A stretch of 64,000 nt of DNA from Lachnospiraceae bacterium (GCA_014804615.1 JAAUZL010000008.1:190255-254254); one strand, 5' to 3'. Counted from the first letter of the stretch, positions 9,706-20,183 are shown. Program-made: numbers and translations. Notes: a model not told the origin generated them from the letters alone.

Positions 9706-11829
9706 TTACTCGCTATCTGCATATCCCCACACCTCTAATTCAGACAAGCAGATGTCGTCATATTTTTCTCCAGATGACGCTTCAAGAATAGTAATTTTTA
9801 AATATTCTGTATATATTGGACTGTCATATTTAAGCCAATCACTGTATGACTGCTCTACTATATCTTGATATGTATATTCATCTAATTGCATTTCAAAACT
9901 ATACCCATCAGAAAAGGCAAATTCCACTCTATCTATCTTCCCATTATTATTAAATACATCCTCATTTTTCATATAGCCATTCAGCAAAAAGATATCAGTA
10001 AGGTATATTGGAGTTGAAAAATATATCTCTATATATTGACCTTCCCCATCTCCGTCAACGCCTTCCGCCCAGCATGTGTCTCTATCCCCATCAAATAATG
10101 CTTCTGCCGTATATGTACCTGCACTATCCATTAGCTCAGATGATGCAAAAACCGTATTGATATATAAATCATTAAGCAGTATGCTTTCCTTCTCCTCCTT
10201 TGCATTCTTGGCAGATTCATACACCACCTGAATATTATCGGTCCACTCGTAGTTGCCTGTAAATATATCCTCTGTTGACGCAGAATCAAATTGTGCAACG
10301 TAAATTCCTTCCCTCGCGGCATTATTGCTGTAATATATTACTAAACCCTCAACTGAGTACAAATAACTATGAAATTCTATCCTATCATCGTACAACTCGC
10401 AGTTCCAACTACTAAAATTAGAATCTCTATCAAAATCAAAGCCATTTCCGTAATCAATATGATGCTTCGCAGATATTGCCAATCCACCATTATTGTACTC
10501 ACTCCTGTACAACTGTATTTCATCAATAACATTATCACCGTCCTTCTTATATTGACGATAATATGTACCCAACATTGCATCTACCGCGCTAGTATCTCTT
10601 AACAGAAACGTTACGTCTCCACATTCAATCTCCAGTTTTCTTACCTGTTCCATAGTAATACGTGGATACAGTTGACCACTCACCTTTCTTCCCACAGAGA
10701 TTGTTTCTTCATACACTGTATTTGCACCATAATCCAGATCAGCTATATAATCATTTGCATAGACGCTAAACATAGACTCTCCCACCATTACAGGAATACT
10801 CCCTATATTTTGTATCACATAGCTAATATATGCCGTATCATTTCTTGAACCGCACTCTGTAAAGATAACACTTATTTGACCACCATCCTCTAATTCAAAT
10901 ATAACAGATTCATTCAGACCGTATGACAGAACCTCATCCATATCTTCTATTGAATAATCTTCTTCATCATAATCCTCATTTGTAAAGACAGTTTCCTTTA
11001 CTATTTCCTCATCATATCCATCTTCAGTACAATTCTTTTCCACAACTTTTTCATTATCCGATATATTCCCCAGCCAGGATAAGCTTCCTAAAATTATAAG
11101 CAACAGCATGACAATCCCAGCACCTATACCTAAACACTTCTTTCTGTTCTGGATATTTATCGTCTGTTTTCCTCTACTTAAGTATTGATTCACATTGTTG
11201 CTATTCACCTGATCGGTACTTATTTCAGAATTGGTCGGCATTGTCGATGTTGAGCATGCTTCCGAGCCATACATTGCATTTTTCTGCATGTTATTAGCCA
11301 TATTCTCACAACAAATTTGCTGCACTGTATAACCAATGATACCCATATCTACCACAGTATTTCTATAATGATAAATTGATGTTCTAAAATCAAAGAATGC
11401 ACCAACAATTGATTTTCTCCACCAAATGGTAAAGGAGTCATCTTCTCCATAAGTAACATCGTATATCATTTTCTTATGCGTTATGACCGGGTTCTCCTCA
11501 CTTCCCTTTTCAACCCGAAAATTCAGTGGTGTCAATTGCCCAATCAAATGATGAATTAATGCATCATAGGGCACTTTATTATCAAGATAAAATTTTTGCA
11601 ATCTAAGCCCTTTCCACTTCAAATCAAGGATACAATGTTTTATCGTCAATGCCATCAATAAAGTCAGAAAATTTACTCCCAATATACCTTCTATCCCATT
11701 ATGCAAGCAAATACCTATTATAACTCCCAGCGCAACTGCAACAATATATATAATGTTATATTTCCTACCTCCATCATCTAACGGAGCCATTGATGACAAT
11801 TTCAATCTTTCCTGCTTTTTGGTATCCAT
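9706..11829 (-). CDS. Membrane-anchored protein with C-terminal discoidin / NADase-type glycan-binding-like domain
   Basis: TM segment near residues 235-255 (GIGAGIVMLLLIILGSLSW); C-terminus LYINTVFASSELMDSAGTYTAEALFDGDRDTCWAEGVDGDGEGQYIEIYF matches the discoidin-like glycan-binding pattern. Confidence 0.65.
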   Translation of the reverse strand: MDTKKQERLKLSSMAPLDDGGRKYNIIYIVAVALGVIIGICLHNGIEGILGVNFLTLLMALTIKHCILDLKWKGLRLQKFYLDNKVPYDALIHHLIGQLTPLNFRVEKGSEENPVITHKKMIYDVTYGEDDSFTIWWRKSIVGAFFDFRTSIYHYRNTVVDMGIIGYTVQQICCENMANNMQKNAMYGSEACSTSTMPTNSEISTDQVNSNNVNQYLSRGKQTINIQNRKKCLGIGAGIVMLLLIILGSLSWLGNISDNEKVVEKNCTEDGYDEEIVKETVFTNEDYDEEDYSIEDMDEVLSYGLNESVIFELEDGGQISVIFTECGSRNDTAYISYVIQNIGSIPVMVGESMFSVYANDYIADLDYGANTVYEETISVGRKVSGQLYPRITMEQVRKLEIECGDVTFLLRDTSAVDAMLGTYYRQYKKDGDNVIDEIQLYRSEYNNGGLAISAKHHIDYGNGFDFDRDSNFSSWNCELYDDRIEFHSYLYSVEGLVIYYSNNAAREGIYVAQFDSASTEDIFTGNYEWTDNIQVVYESAKNAKEEKESILLNDLYINTVFASSELMDSAGTYTAEALFDGDRDTCWAEGVDGDGEGQYIEIYFSTPIYLTDIFLLNGYMKNEDVFNNNGKIDRVEFAFSDGYSFEMQLDEYTYQDIVEQSYSDWLKYDSPIYTEYLKITILEASSGEKYDDICLSELEVWGYADSE

Positions 11830-11868
11830 ATTTTCCCTCCATATCCTTAAATCTTTTCATTGAAAAGC

Positions 11869-11888
11869 ATGTATGAATATTCATACAT
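11869..11888. promoter_or_regulatory. Perfect 20-bp palindromic operator
   Basis: ATGTATGAATATTCATACAT; the half-site ATATTCATACAT recurs at 11910-11921. Confidence 0.75.
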
Positions 11889-11898
11889 ACTTTGACAT

Positions 11899-11927
11899 AT
11901 TATACTCGGATATTCATACATAGTCAA
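11899..11927 (-). promoter_or_regulatory. Promoter of the 9706-11829 gene
   Basis: On the minus strand TTGACT-N17-TATAAT, with the operator half-site inside the spacer. Confidence 0.7.
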
Positions 11928-11980
11928 GTTAACTATATAACAATACAATTATAAATAATTTAACAAAGGAGTTTTCGACA

Positions 11981-12184
11981 TTGATCAGCTATGATCCCTT
12001 ATTTAAGACAATGAAAGACAAAAAAATAACTTCATATAGACTTGAGAAACTAGGTTTCTCACGCGCTACCTATTATTCTATTCAAAAAGGTAACAGTGTT
12101 TCTACCAACACTATCAATCAGTTATGCAAATTATTAAACTGCAATGTGTCAGACATTATTCGATTTATAAATGAAGATGAATGA
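11981..12184 (+). CDS. XRE-family HTH regulator (67 aa)
   Basis: ITSYRLEKLGFSRATYYSIQKGNSVSTNTINQLCKLLNCNVSDIIRF: Cro/CI-type HTH. Confidence 0.85.
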   Translation: MISYDPLFKTMKDKKITSYRLEKLGFSRATYYSIQKGNSVSTNTINQLCKLLNCNVSDIIRFINEDE

Positions 12185-12308
12185 CACTTCATTCAATACA
12201 CACTCACCAGATTACCCAATGAAATTCTTTAATAAAGTCGGAACAGAAATTTTATCCAAGTGCTAACACATTAGAAAATATAATCAACTATATCACACAA
12301 ACAAAAAA

Positions 12309-12343
12309 CGCCAGAAGTCCTGTATAAACACGGACTCCCAGCG
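12309..12343 (-). terminator. Terminator hairpin of the MoxR/DUF58 operon
   Basis: CGCCAGAAGTCCTGTATAAACACGGACTCCCAGCG inverted repeat just after the stop at 12365. Confidence 0.7.
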
Positions 12344-12364
12344 CTCTTATTTTCTGCTCGGACT

Positions 12365-13588
12365 TTATTCTAAATCCTCCCCATACCTCACCTCCTCATA
12401 CGCCCTATGCAGTTCCCGCATCTCCTCATCATCCTGTAACCCTGCCCTCTCCTCAATCTCTGCGGGCGATTCATAAGGTGCCGGTCTGTCTTTCCTATGC
12501 TTTCGTATCATCTTCCGGTATCTGCGCTTTATCTTATCTGCTGTACCATCTGTGCGGCGGTATCCCTTCTCCAACATTTCTTCCCTGTCAGTTCTTCCTT
12601 TGTCTTTGATCTCCTCGATGATATCTCCATTCTCGTCGCGGCTGTTTCGGAAATCCTGAAACACCCTCCTGACCGCCCTAAGAATCCCATAAACAAGCGC
12701 CAGAATACAGACGCCGCCAAACACCTGAAACAAAACATTCACAAATGCCGGCAGCTCCTTCACCGGTTTCCCGTCTTGCAGCATCTCCCATATTTCCATA
12801 TTGCCTGCATCGCTAAATCCCATTTCATTCAGATCCTCCATCGGTGTCAGCTCCAGGCCATCCAGCCATCCCATGATATCCATATAACGTCTGTGTGCTG
12901 ACAGAAACACCGAGGGAAGTATCCCGATCAAAAGCAGGACCATAAACAATAAAAGCATGGAAAAACTCACTCCGTACAATCGCCTTGTCGGAATGCCCTT
13001 GATCCGCTTATTGGTTTCCAGATACCCCTTTGTCTGCCGAAAATAGGTAGCGATCAATGCCAGAAAGAGATAGACGATCGCGCTGCCAAATGCCATATCA
13101 CACAAGGCCTTTCCATTCAGGCACACACCCAATCCATAGATTACCACAAAATACCACAGAAACGGCAGCATCGGGGTGTCAAGAAATGCCTCCTCCTTCG
13201 CCGCAAGCGGATCCTCGTCTTTCCTTCGGGGTGACTCCTTTACCCTGCTCTGCATTCTCTTCAGGGCAATAAAAAATATCTCCGCTGACATTCCGATACA
13301 ATAGCAGACCGCATAAGCATCGAATCCATGAAACGACACGACAATTCCCCATACAGCCATAAGCGGCGCCACGCAGATCCCTATGTAGACCACAAGGTAT
13401 TTGACCCGTTTTGCCGCCCAATCGGTAAGAATCACCGGAATCAAAATCAAGAGACATTTGCAATATAATACACCTGCCCCTGCCGGGTCCGACAGCCCGG
13501 TCATCGTATAAAAAAGTGGAATCAACAGCACAAAAAAAAGTGTGGCATGCGCATATCCTATGATTTTCAAGCTTCGGCTTACAATCAT
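12365..13588 (-). CDS. Membrane protein of MoxR-DUF58 operon (DUF4129-like C-terminus)
   Basis: Polytopic 407-aa protein overlapping the DUF58 gene; C-terminal IKRRYRKMIRKHRKD..PYESPAEIEERAG..REL resembles DUF4129. Confidence 0.65.
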   Translation of the reverse strand: MIVSRSLKIIGYAHATLFFVLLIPLFYTMTGLSDPAGAGVLYCKCLLILIPVILTDWAAKRVKYLVVYIGICVAPLMAVWGIVVSFHGFDAYAVCYCIGMSAEIFFIALKRMQSRVKESPRRKDEDPLAAKEEAFLDTPMLPFLWYFVVIYGLGVCLNGKALCDMAFGSAIVYLFLALIATYFRQTKGYLETNKRIKGIPTRRLYGVSFSMLLLFMVLLLIGILPSVFLSAHRRYMDIMGWLDGLELTPMEDLNEMGFSDAGNMEIWEMLQDGKPVKELPAFVNVLFQVFGGVCILALVYGILRAVRRVFQDFRNSRDENGDIIEEIKDKGRTDREEMLEKGYRRTDGTADKIKRRYRKMIRKHRKDRPAPYESPAEIEERAGLQDDEEMRELHRAYEEVRYGEDLE

Positions 13589-14724
13589 CCTCCCGCCACC
13601 TCCTTGACTAGCACCTGTACATTATCCTTCCTTTTTATGGCATTTATGCAGTCTTTCTGAACCGCCTTTTCACTCCTGTACACCGGCACCACAACCAGAG
13701 TCTGATATGCTCCGCCGCAATCTCCGATACAGTTCATAAGCTGTTGATTCAGATTTTTTGTAATAAAGATGAGAAGGGTATCCTGAGAAAGCGGCTTTTT
13801 AGAGAGCGCACCGGTAAACAGCTCTCTCACCAGCTGCTCAAAATCCTGATTCCCCGCTTCAGGATCGTACTCCGCAAGCATCCGCTCCAGTTCGGTCAAC
13901 GCACTTTTGCGATTCGTCGGCATCATAATCTGCCCGGCTCCATTGTAAGCAAATCCAACCTCAATGTTCTGCCGCAGAAGCTTTCTGACCAGAGTCGCCG
14001 CCATGGCTATGCTCTCTTCCACCAGTTCCTCCCTCTTTATGATACCGACATCCTCCACATCGAGAAAGAGCATCGCTTTCTGGGACTGTACGGAGTCGTA
14101 GGTATTGACCATCAGGGAGCCGGTCTTGGCGCTTGCCTTCCAGTTGATCGCCTTCATAGGATCATCGGTCGTGTAGCTTCTTATCGTGCGAAAGGCAAAG
14201 GGATCTTCGTAAAGCCGCTTCGCACATTGCAGTGTTCCCAACAGCTGCTCGCACACCGTTTTAATTTCTGACACATCTGTCATTCTTGGATACACATAGA
14301 TTTCTGCATCGGTCTCTATCCCTTTGCTGTAGCGCTTTCCATAAAGCAGGCTATGCGTTGAAATTTCCGCATCGCTTATCGTATATCTGCCGCGTTTCGT
14401 GCATTTCACGGGAATCTCCCGTGTGATCTTCTGTCTGCCCAGAATGGCAAAAATATCCCTTTTATAGATATAATCGCTGACAATGGTGTTGTCCGCATTG
14501 GAAAAATCAAGTTCTTTCTTGGTTCGAAATCGCACTTCCATCACAGGGACGGGAACAGCCTTTCTGTTCTCAATGACCTCGTAAAATTTCGTCTCCTGTC
14601 CGGCATAAACGTAAGCGGACGCAAACCACAGCTTCACCACAATCTCTTTATCCCACTGCCATCTATAATAGAGCATCCATAATACGCCTACGATCAGAAC
14701 CCCAAGCAAAAAAAATAGTATCAT
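13585..14724 (-). CDS. DUF58 domain protein
   Basis: YTTDDPMKAINWKASAKTGSLMVNTYDSVQSQKAMLFLDV is the DUF58 core; adjacent to moxR-type gene. Confidence 0.9.
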   Translation of the reverse strand: MILFFLLGVLIVGVLWMLYYRWQWDKEIVVKLWFASAYVYAGQETKFYEVIENRKAVPVPVMEVRFRTKKELDFSNADNTIVSDYIYKRDIFAILGRQKITREIPVKCTKRGRYTISDAEISTHSLLYGKRYSKGIETDAEIYVYPRMTDVSEIKTVCEQLLGTLQCAKRLYEDPFAFRTIRSYTTDDPMKAINWKASAKTGSLMVNTYDSVQSQKAMLFLDVEDVGIIKREELVEESIAMAATLVRKLLRQNIEVGFAYNGAGQIMMPTNRKSALTELERMLAEYDPEAGNQDFEQLVRELFTGALSKKPLSQDTLLIFITKNLNQQLMNCIGDCGGAYQTLVVVPVYRSEKAVQKDCINAIKRKDNVQVLVKEVAGG

Positions 14725-15650
14725 CTCTTTGACCAGTCCTCTGTCGGTAGTTCCACACTGTTTAATAGATTCGTTACATGGGCTGCCTTTTGCGCCTCAT
14801 CAAATTCACCGATCAGTCTGTGGCACAATACGCAGTGCGCAACCCCCTTGATATCCTCAGGCACCACATACTCCCGCTCCTGCACAAGCGCATAGCCCTG
14901 TGCCATACGCAGAAACGCAAGAGTTCCTCGCGGACTCACGCCCACATTATTTTTTCTGGTTTCCTGTACCAGGGCAACCATATAGTCCCGCAGATCCGCA
15001 TGTACATATACCTGACGGCAGGCATCCTGCAATGCCCTGATATCCTCCGCACTGCACACCGGCTCAATCTCGGCAAGCGGCTCCGCGTTGATAAAGCGGT
15101 CTATCATCTGACGTTCTTCACTCGTGGTCAGGCTTCCCATATGTATCTTCGCAATAAAGCGGTCAAGCTGCGCTTCGGGAAGGGGAAAGCAGCCGATCGT
15201 CTCCACGGGATTCTGCGTGGCGATCACGAAGAAAGGAGCCTCCAGCATCCGCGTCTCTCCGTCCACGGTCACCTGCCCTTCCGCCATACATTCCAGAAGG
15301 CTTGACTGCGTTCTCGGGGTAGCTCTGTTGATCTCATCCGCCAGCAAAATGTTGGTAAACACAGGACCTTGCTTAAAGGTAAACACCGCCTTCTCCTGAT
15401 TAAAAAATGACAATCCTGTCACATCACTCGGAAGAAGATCCGGCGTAAACTGTACCCTATCAAACTTGCAGCCCATAGACTTTGCCAGCGCCTTGGCCAA
15501 TACTGTCTTTCCCGTTCCCGGCACGTCCTCCAGGAGCACATGACCTCCCGCTGCTACAGCAGCAAGCAACAGCCTTGTCACTTCCTTTTTCCCGATCATT
15601 ACCTTCGCTACATTCTCTTCAATTCTTGACAATATTTTTTCTGATACCAT
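14721..15650 (-). CDS. MoxR family AAA+ ATPase
   Basis: GHVLLEDVPGTGKTVLAKALAKSMGCKFDRVQFTPDLLPSDVTG; LLADEINRATPRTQSSLLECM. Confidence 0.95.
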   Translation of the reverse strand: MVSEKILSRIEENVAKVMIGKKEVTRLLLAAVAAGGHVLLEDVPGTGKTVLAKALAKSMGCKFDRVQFTPDLLPSDVTGLSFFNQEKAVFTFKQGPVFTNILLADEINRATPRTQSSLLECMAEGQVTVDGETRMLEAPFFVIATQNPVETIGCFPLPEAQLDRFIAKIHMGSLTTSEERQMIDRFINAEPLAEIEPVCSAEDIRALQDACRQVYVHADLRDYMVALVQETRKNNVGVSPRGTLAFLRMAQGYALVQEREYVVPEDIKGVAHCVLCHRLIGEFDEAQKAAHVTNLLNSVELPTEDWSKR

Positions 15651-15791
15651 GCTGTTCGTCTCCCTCGTCTTTCTTTAATAGATAGTATAGCATAAAACAG
15701 GATGATTTCCCCAACGAGTTATGATATACTCTTTTTAACTGATATTTTTTCTGTATCCAAAAATGAAAATGAGAATGGAGGACATGAGATT

Positions 15792-16355
15792 ATGGCACAT
15801 CAGAACTTACCTGCATCGGAAGCATTGGCAAAGCTGAAAGAAGGGAATGCGCGCTATCTGGATGCGACCAGCAACCCGGGAGACATATCTGCCGCATTGC
15901 GGAAAAAGACATGCGAAGAAGGCCAGACACCTTACGCAATCGTTATCACCTGTTCAGACTCCAGAGTTATCCCGGAGAGCATTTTTACGGCGGGCATCGG
16001 CGAGCTGTTCACCATCCGCGTAGCAGGCAACGTCATGGATCATCATCAGCTGGGAAGCGTGGAATATGCCGCAGATCATCTCGGCACGAATCTGGTGGTT
16101 GTACTGGGACATACACACTGCGGCGCGGTAGGTGCTACTATCACCAGCGATCCTTCCGGTTTCGTAAAATACATAACCGATGAGATCCGCCTGGCGATCG
16201 GCGATGAGAAAGACGAGTTAAAGGCTTGCCGCTTAAATGTGGAGAGAAGCGTTTCCATTATCAAAGAGCAGCTGCACTTAACCGACGACAGCGACTTAAA
16301 AGTATGCGGTGCGATTTATCATATCGACAGCGGCCGCGTGGAGTTTATGGATTAA
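15792..16355 (+). CDS. Beta-class carbonic anhydrase
   Basis: MAHQNLPASEALAKLKEGNARYL...ITCSDSRVIPE...HTHCGAVGA (zinc-ligand motifs CxDxR and HxxC). Start at 15792 preferred over 15702 because of the upstream GGAGGA. Confidence 0.92.
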   Translation: MAHQNLPASEALAKLKEGNARYLDATSNPGDISAALRKKTCEEGQTPYAIVITCSDSRVIPESIFTAGIGELFTIRVAGNVMDHHQLGSVEYAADHLGTNLVVVLGHTHCGAVGATITSDPSGFVKYITDEIRLAIGDEKDELKACRLNVERSVSIIKEQLHLTDDSDLKVCGAIYHIDSGRVEFMD

Positions 16356-16450
16356 TAGTAAGAAACTTTGGTGAGCGAAGGGCCCCGGAAAACCGTAGGT
16401 TTTTCGGGGTTCTGCCTTGTAATTTGCGAACACAGGAGGTCATTTTTATA

Positions 16451-17014
16451 ATGTCAAAAATAGCTGTTTTCTTTCCAGGCATAGGATACCATTGTGATAA
16501 GCCCCTTCTGTATTACAGCAGGAATATCGCCCGTGAACTGGGGTATCAAAATTGTCAAAATGTGAGTTATACCTATCAGGCCGGAAATATCCGTGGCAAT
16601 GAAGAAAAAATGAAAGAAGCATATGAGGCGCTGTTTTTACAAGCCGAAGCTGCGCTTACAGATATTGTCTGGTCGGAATATGATGATGTACTTTTTATTT
16701 CAAAAAGCATCGGTACGATCATTGCCACATCCTATGCAGAAAAATATGGTTTAAAAGATGCAACGCATATCTTATATACGCCGCTGGCACAGACTTATCT
16801 TTTTCCACCGAAACATGCCATTGCTTTTATCGGGACAGCAGATCCATGGAGCGATACGGACGAGATCATCCGGCTCTCAAATACAAACCATATTCCGCTG
16901 ACTGTATATGATGCATGCAATCATTCCCTCGAATGCAACGATACACTTAAAAATCTTGAGATCTTAACAAATGTCATGCAAAAAACAAACGATTTCTGCA
17001 AGGAAACTCGTTGA
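16451..17014 (+). CDS. Alpha/beta hydrolase-like protein
   Basis: MSKIAVFFPGIGYHCDKPLLYYSRN...DDVLFISKSIGTIIATSYA (nucleophile-elbow-like SKSIGT). Upstream AGGAGG supports 16451 rather than 16226. Confidence 0.75.
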   Translation: MSKIAVFFPGIGYHCDKPLLYYSRNIARELGYQNCQNVSYTYQAGNIRGNEEKMKEAYEALFLQAEAALTDIVWSEYDDVLFISKSIGTIIATSYAEKYGLKDATHILYTPLAQTYLFPPKHAIAFIGTADPWSDTDEIIRLSNTNHIPLTVYDACNHSLECNDTLKNLEILTNVMQKTNDFCKETR

Positions 17015-17106
17015 AAATCGGAAGCTTGCGTCCGGACAAAAGAAACCTAATAATGTCGGGACGATATCAATGATTAAGACTATACTGTAATCACAGCGGG
17101 AGGATA

Positions 17107-17970
17107 ATGATCATGGAATGGGCCGAGGCAATCAGTGCAGCAATCAACTACATCGAGAGTCATATCACAGATAATATTACCCTATCTGATGTGGCAAACC
17201 ATGTAAATATTTCACCATTTTATTTTCAAAAGGGTTTTAGTATTTTATGCGGATATTCCATCGCGGAATATATCAGAAACCGTAGAATGGCGCTTGCCGG
17301 GAAAGAACTGATCACCAGTGACATCACCGTTATAGAGCTTGCAATGAAATATGGTTATGATTCGCCCGACAGTTTTACCAAAGCCTTTTCCCGTTTTCAT
17401 GGATATACACCTCAAACAGTGCGCAAGCATAAAACCATGATCAGGACTTTCGCACCGCTGAAAATAACAATTTCATTGAAAGGTGGTTACATTATGGATT
17501 ACAAAATCGTCAAAAAGGAAGCTTTTACAGTTTTAGGTGCATCAAAGGAATTCAGCTACGAAAATCCCAAACAGGAAATACCCCTGTTCTGGCAGGAGCA
17601 TTACGCCTCAGGGAAAGGCGAATATGTCTGCGGCATGTTCGGCATCAACATCGATCCGCAGTGGGGGACAGAAAAGTTTGAATATCTGATCGCTGATATC
17701 TATAATCCCGCTGTAGATATCCCGGAGGGATTAACGGTAAAAACTATCCCCGCGTTTACCTGGGCTGTCTTTCCGTGCAAAGGCGCGCTCCCGGATGCAT
17801 TACAGGATGTCAATACAAAAATATTCTCTGAATGGCTTCCTGCATTGCAGGATTACGAATTTGCAGCAGGCTACTGCGTAGAGATGTATGACATGCCCAA
17901 CAAGTATCCGAACGGGACAAGTGACGAAAACTATTATACCGAGATTTGGATCCCTGTGAAAAAGAAATAA
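17107..17970 (+). CDS. AraC family regulator with GyrI-like effector domain
   Basis: N-terminal AraC HTH (YGYDSPDSFTKAFSRFHGYTPQTVRKH), C-terminal SOUL/GyrI-like domain. Confidence 0.9.
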   Translation: MIMEWAEAISAAINYIESHITDNITLSDVANHVNISPFYFQKGFSILCGYSIAEYIRNRRMALAGKELITSDITVIELAMKYGYDSPDSFTKAFSRFHGYTPQTVRKHKTMIRTFAPLKITISLKGGYIMDYKIVKKEAFTVLGASKEFSYENPKQEIPLFWQEHYASGKGEYVCGMFGINIDPQWGTEKFEYLIADIYNPAVDIPEGLTVKTIPAFTWAVFPCKGALPDALQDVNTKIFSEWLPALQDYEFAAGYCVEMYDMPNKYPNGTSDENYYTEIWIPVKKK

Positions 17971-18098
17971 GCTTTACCATGCCTGCAATGGCCAACTCTT
18001 TCTAAATTGAGTTGGCCATTCAGCAATTATAATTATTTTCTCAAATTGTTTTCTTATGCAATATTTCTCCTCGCCATCACACAATACTCAATATGCCT

Positions 18099-19046
18099 TT
18101 ATACCTTATCTTTATCTGCCTTCTTTTTAATATGATTTCCAATGATCTCTGACACATCACTAATCGTAATAAAGGCACTCGCATCTACCTCTTTGATCAG
18201 ATGCTTCAGTTGATAAATCTCAAGCCGGTTCAGTACGCAGTAGAGAATTACCTTTTTCCCGCTAATCAGGCCCTCACCCTCCAAGATTGTCACGGTACGT
18301 CCCATCTTCTTATATATCTCATCCGCGATCCTGCGTCCCTCATTCGTGATTATCATGGCGGATTTTGCCTGCTCCACGCCTGTCTCTACAAAATCAATCA
18401 CCTTCGACGTGATAAAATACGTCAGCAGGCTGTACATAGCCCGGTCAAATCCAAACAAAAAGCCTGCGGTCGTATAGATCACGATATTGATGAAAAGTAC
18501 CGTCTGTCCCACCGGAAGATTAAAACGCCGATTCAGAAAGATTGCCACCGTCTCCGTTCCATCGAGGCATCCGCCGGAGCGAATAACAAGCCCTACGCCT
18601 ATTCCCAGAAACACACCTCCGAAACAAACGGCCAGAAGGTAATCCTCCGTCATAACCGTAAGCGACGCAAATATTTCCAAAAAACTCGAAAATGTCACCA
18701 TAGCAACCGCAGATTTGGCAATAAATATTTTCCCCAGCTTCCGCATACCGGCGATCAGGAACGGAAGATTGAGTACCAGAGTCAGTACTCCCAGCGGAAA
18801 CCTGGTAAGATTATTGATCATAATCGAGATTCCCACAATTCCGCCATCTAGGATCGTACACGGAACCAGAAATTCTTCAATGGAAAAAGCTGCGATCATC
18901 GCACCTACCATCAGCATCACATAACTAAAAATCTCTTTCATATAATCTTTCGACTTTGCAACATTATCTGACATAGACATTACCTCCGATATCATCATAG
19001 CAATGAAAACCATACCCGTCAAACCGAAAATCATATTCCTATCCAC
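18099..19046 (-). CDS. YitT family membrane protein (DUF2179 C-terminus)
   Basis: Polytopic N-terminus; IEEFLVPCTILDGGIVGISIMINNLT; C-terminal GRTVTILEGEGLISGKKVILYCVLNRLEIYQLKHLIKEVDASAFITI. Confidence 0.9.
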   Translation of the reverse strand: MDRNMIFGLTGMVFIAMMISEVMSMSDNVAKSKDYMKEIFSYVMLMVGAMIAAFSIEEFLVPCTILDGGIVGISIMINNLTRFPLGVLTLVLNLPFLIAGMRKLGKIFIAKSAVAMVTFSSFLEIFASLTVMTEDYLLAVCFGGVFLGIGVGLVIRSGGCLDGTETVAIFLNRRFNLPVGQTVLFINIVIYTTAGFLFGFDRAMYSLLTYFITSKVIDFVETGVEQAKSAMIITNEGRRIADEIYKKMGRTVTILEGEGLISGKKVILYCVLNRLEIYQLKHLIKEVDASAFITISDVSEIIGNHIKKKADKDKV

Positions 19047-19157
19047 TTAACTATAGGACACACTTTCAGGCATTACCAATATGTCTTATGGCTACATTAT
19101 CTAAATTATGCTAGAATATAGGTAAATTATAAAAACGCACAATTTGAGAGATTATCT

Positions 19158-19631
19158 ATGGATTATACAATACGGGAAATACTGGAACATGAATATCCGC
19201 TGCTTAATAACTTTCTATATGAAGCGATTTTTATTCCGGAGGGTATTGAAACTCCGCCCAAAACCATTATCACATCTCCAGAATTACAAGTTTATGTTGA
19301 ACGTTTCGGAGAATCAAAGGATGATCGGGGATTAGTGGCAGAGGTCGACGGCAAAATCATCGGTGCTGTTTGGGTACGCATTATGAATGATTACGGGCAC
19401 ATAGATGACGAAACACCCTCTTTGGCGATTTCGCTTTATAAAGAGTACCGCGGATTTGAAATCGGAACGGCTTTAATGAAAGAAATTCTTGTCCTGCTAA
19501 GAGAACATGGATATAAACGTGTCTCTCTTTCTGTTCAAAAAGCAAATTATGCAGTAAAACTGTATCAAAAGGTTGGTTTTGAAGTTGTAAAGGAAAATGA
19601 GGAAGAATACATCATGGTGAATTATCTATAA
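19158..19631 (+). CDS. GNAT acetyltransferase
   Basis: GNAT core (YRGFEIGTALMKEILVLLREHGYKRVSLSVQKANYAVKLYQKVGFE). Confidence 0.88.
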   Translation: MDYTIREILEHEYPLLNNFLYEAIFIPEGIETPPKTIITSPELQVYVERFGESKDDRGLVAEVDGKIIGAVWVRIMNDYGHIDDETPSLAISLYKEYRGFEIGTALMKEILVLLREHGYKRVSLSVQKANYAVKLYQKVGFEVVKENEEEYIMVNYL

Positions 19632-19654
19632 ATTAAAGAAAGGACATTCCATTT

Positions 19655-20152
19655 ATGAGAATTAGACCATATATACCAAGCAAGGATTACAAACACATAT
19701 CAAAGTGGATTGACAACGAAAGAACACATGCCTTTTGGAGCGCAAATCGTTTCCCATACCCCATCACCCCTGAATCATTCCATGATTTTTTAGAGAAAAT
19801 ATCAACAGAGTGGACAGACAGTGCCTATGTTGCAACCGAGAATAACGGACAGGTAGTAGGCTTTTTCTGCTATTCTGTCAATACAGAGAACAATATCGGC
19901 TTTCTTAAATTTGTAATCGTTGATAAAGAAAAACGGGGAAATGGTTACGGAAAAGAAATGCTGAATTTGGCTTTACAGTATGCCTTTCAAATAACCGGCG
20001 CAACGGCAGTTCAACTGAATGTATTCGACGAAAATATTGCAGCAAAACATTGTTATGAAAAAGTTAGTTTTGTCGAAAGAAATATTGACAAAGATGTATT
20101 TTCATATAAAGACGAGTTATGGAGTCGGTGTAATATGATAATCACCAAATAA
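19655..20152 (+). CDS. GNAT acetyltransferase
   Basis: KEKRGNGYGKEMLNLALQYAFQ...NVFDENIAAKHCYEKVSF. Confidence 0.88.
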   Translation: MRIRPYIPSKDYKHISKWIDNERTHAFWSANRFPYPITPESFHDFLEKISTEWTDSAYVATENNGQVVGFFCYSVNTENNIGFLKFVIVDKEKRGNGYGKEMLNLALQYAFQITGATAVQLNVFDENIAAKHCYEKVSFVERNIDKDVFSYKDELWSRCNMIITK

Positions 20153-20183
20153 TATTTCAGGCGGAGGACCCTTTGCGAATTTC

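Noticed and set aside
12350-12370. Possible additional att core near TGCTCGGACTTTATTC
   Set aside because: Only weak resemblance to ACTCGAACTC and no arm repeats nearby; treated as part of a terminator region.
14778-15305. 175-aa plus-strand ORF
   Set aside because: Antisense to the MoxR ATPase gene.
18201-18851. 216-aa plus-strand ORF
   Set aside because: Antisense to the YitT-family gene.
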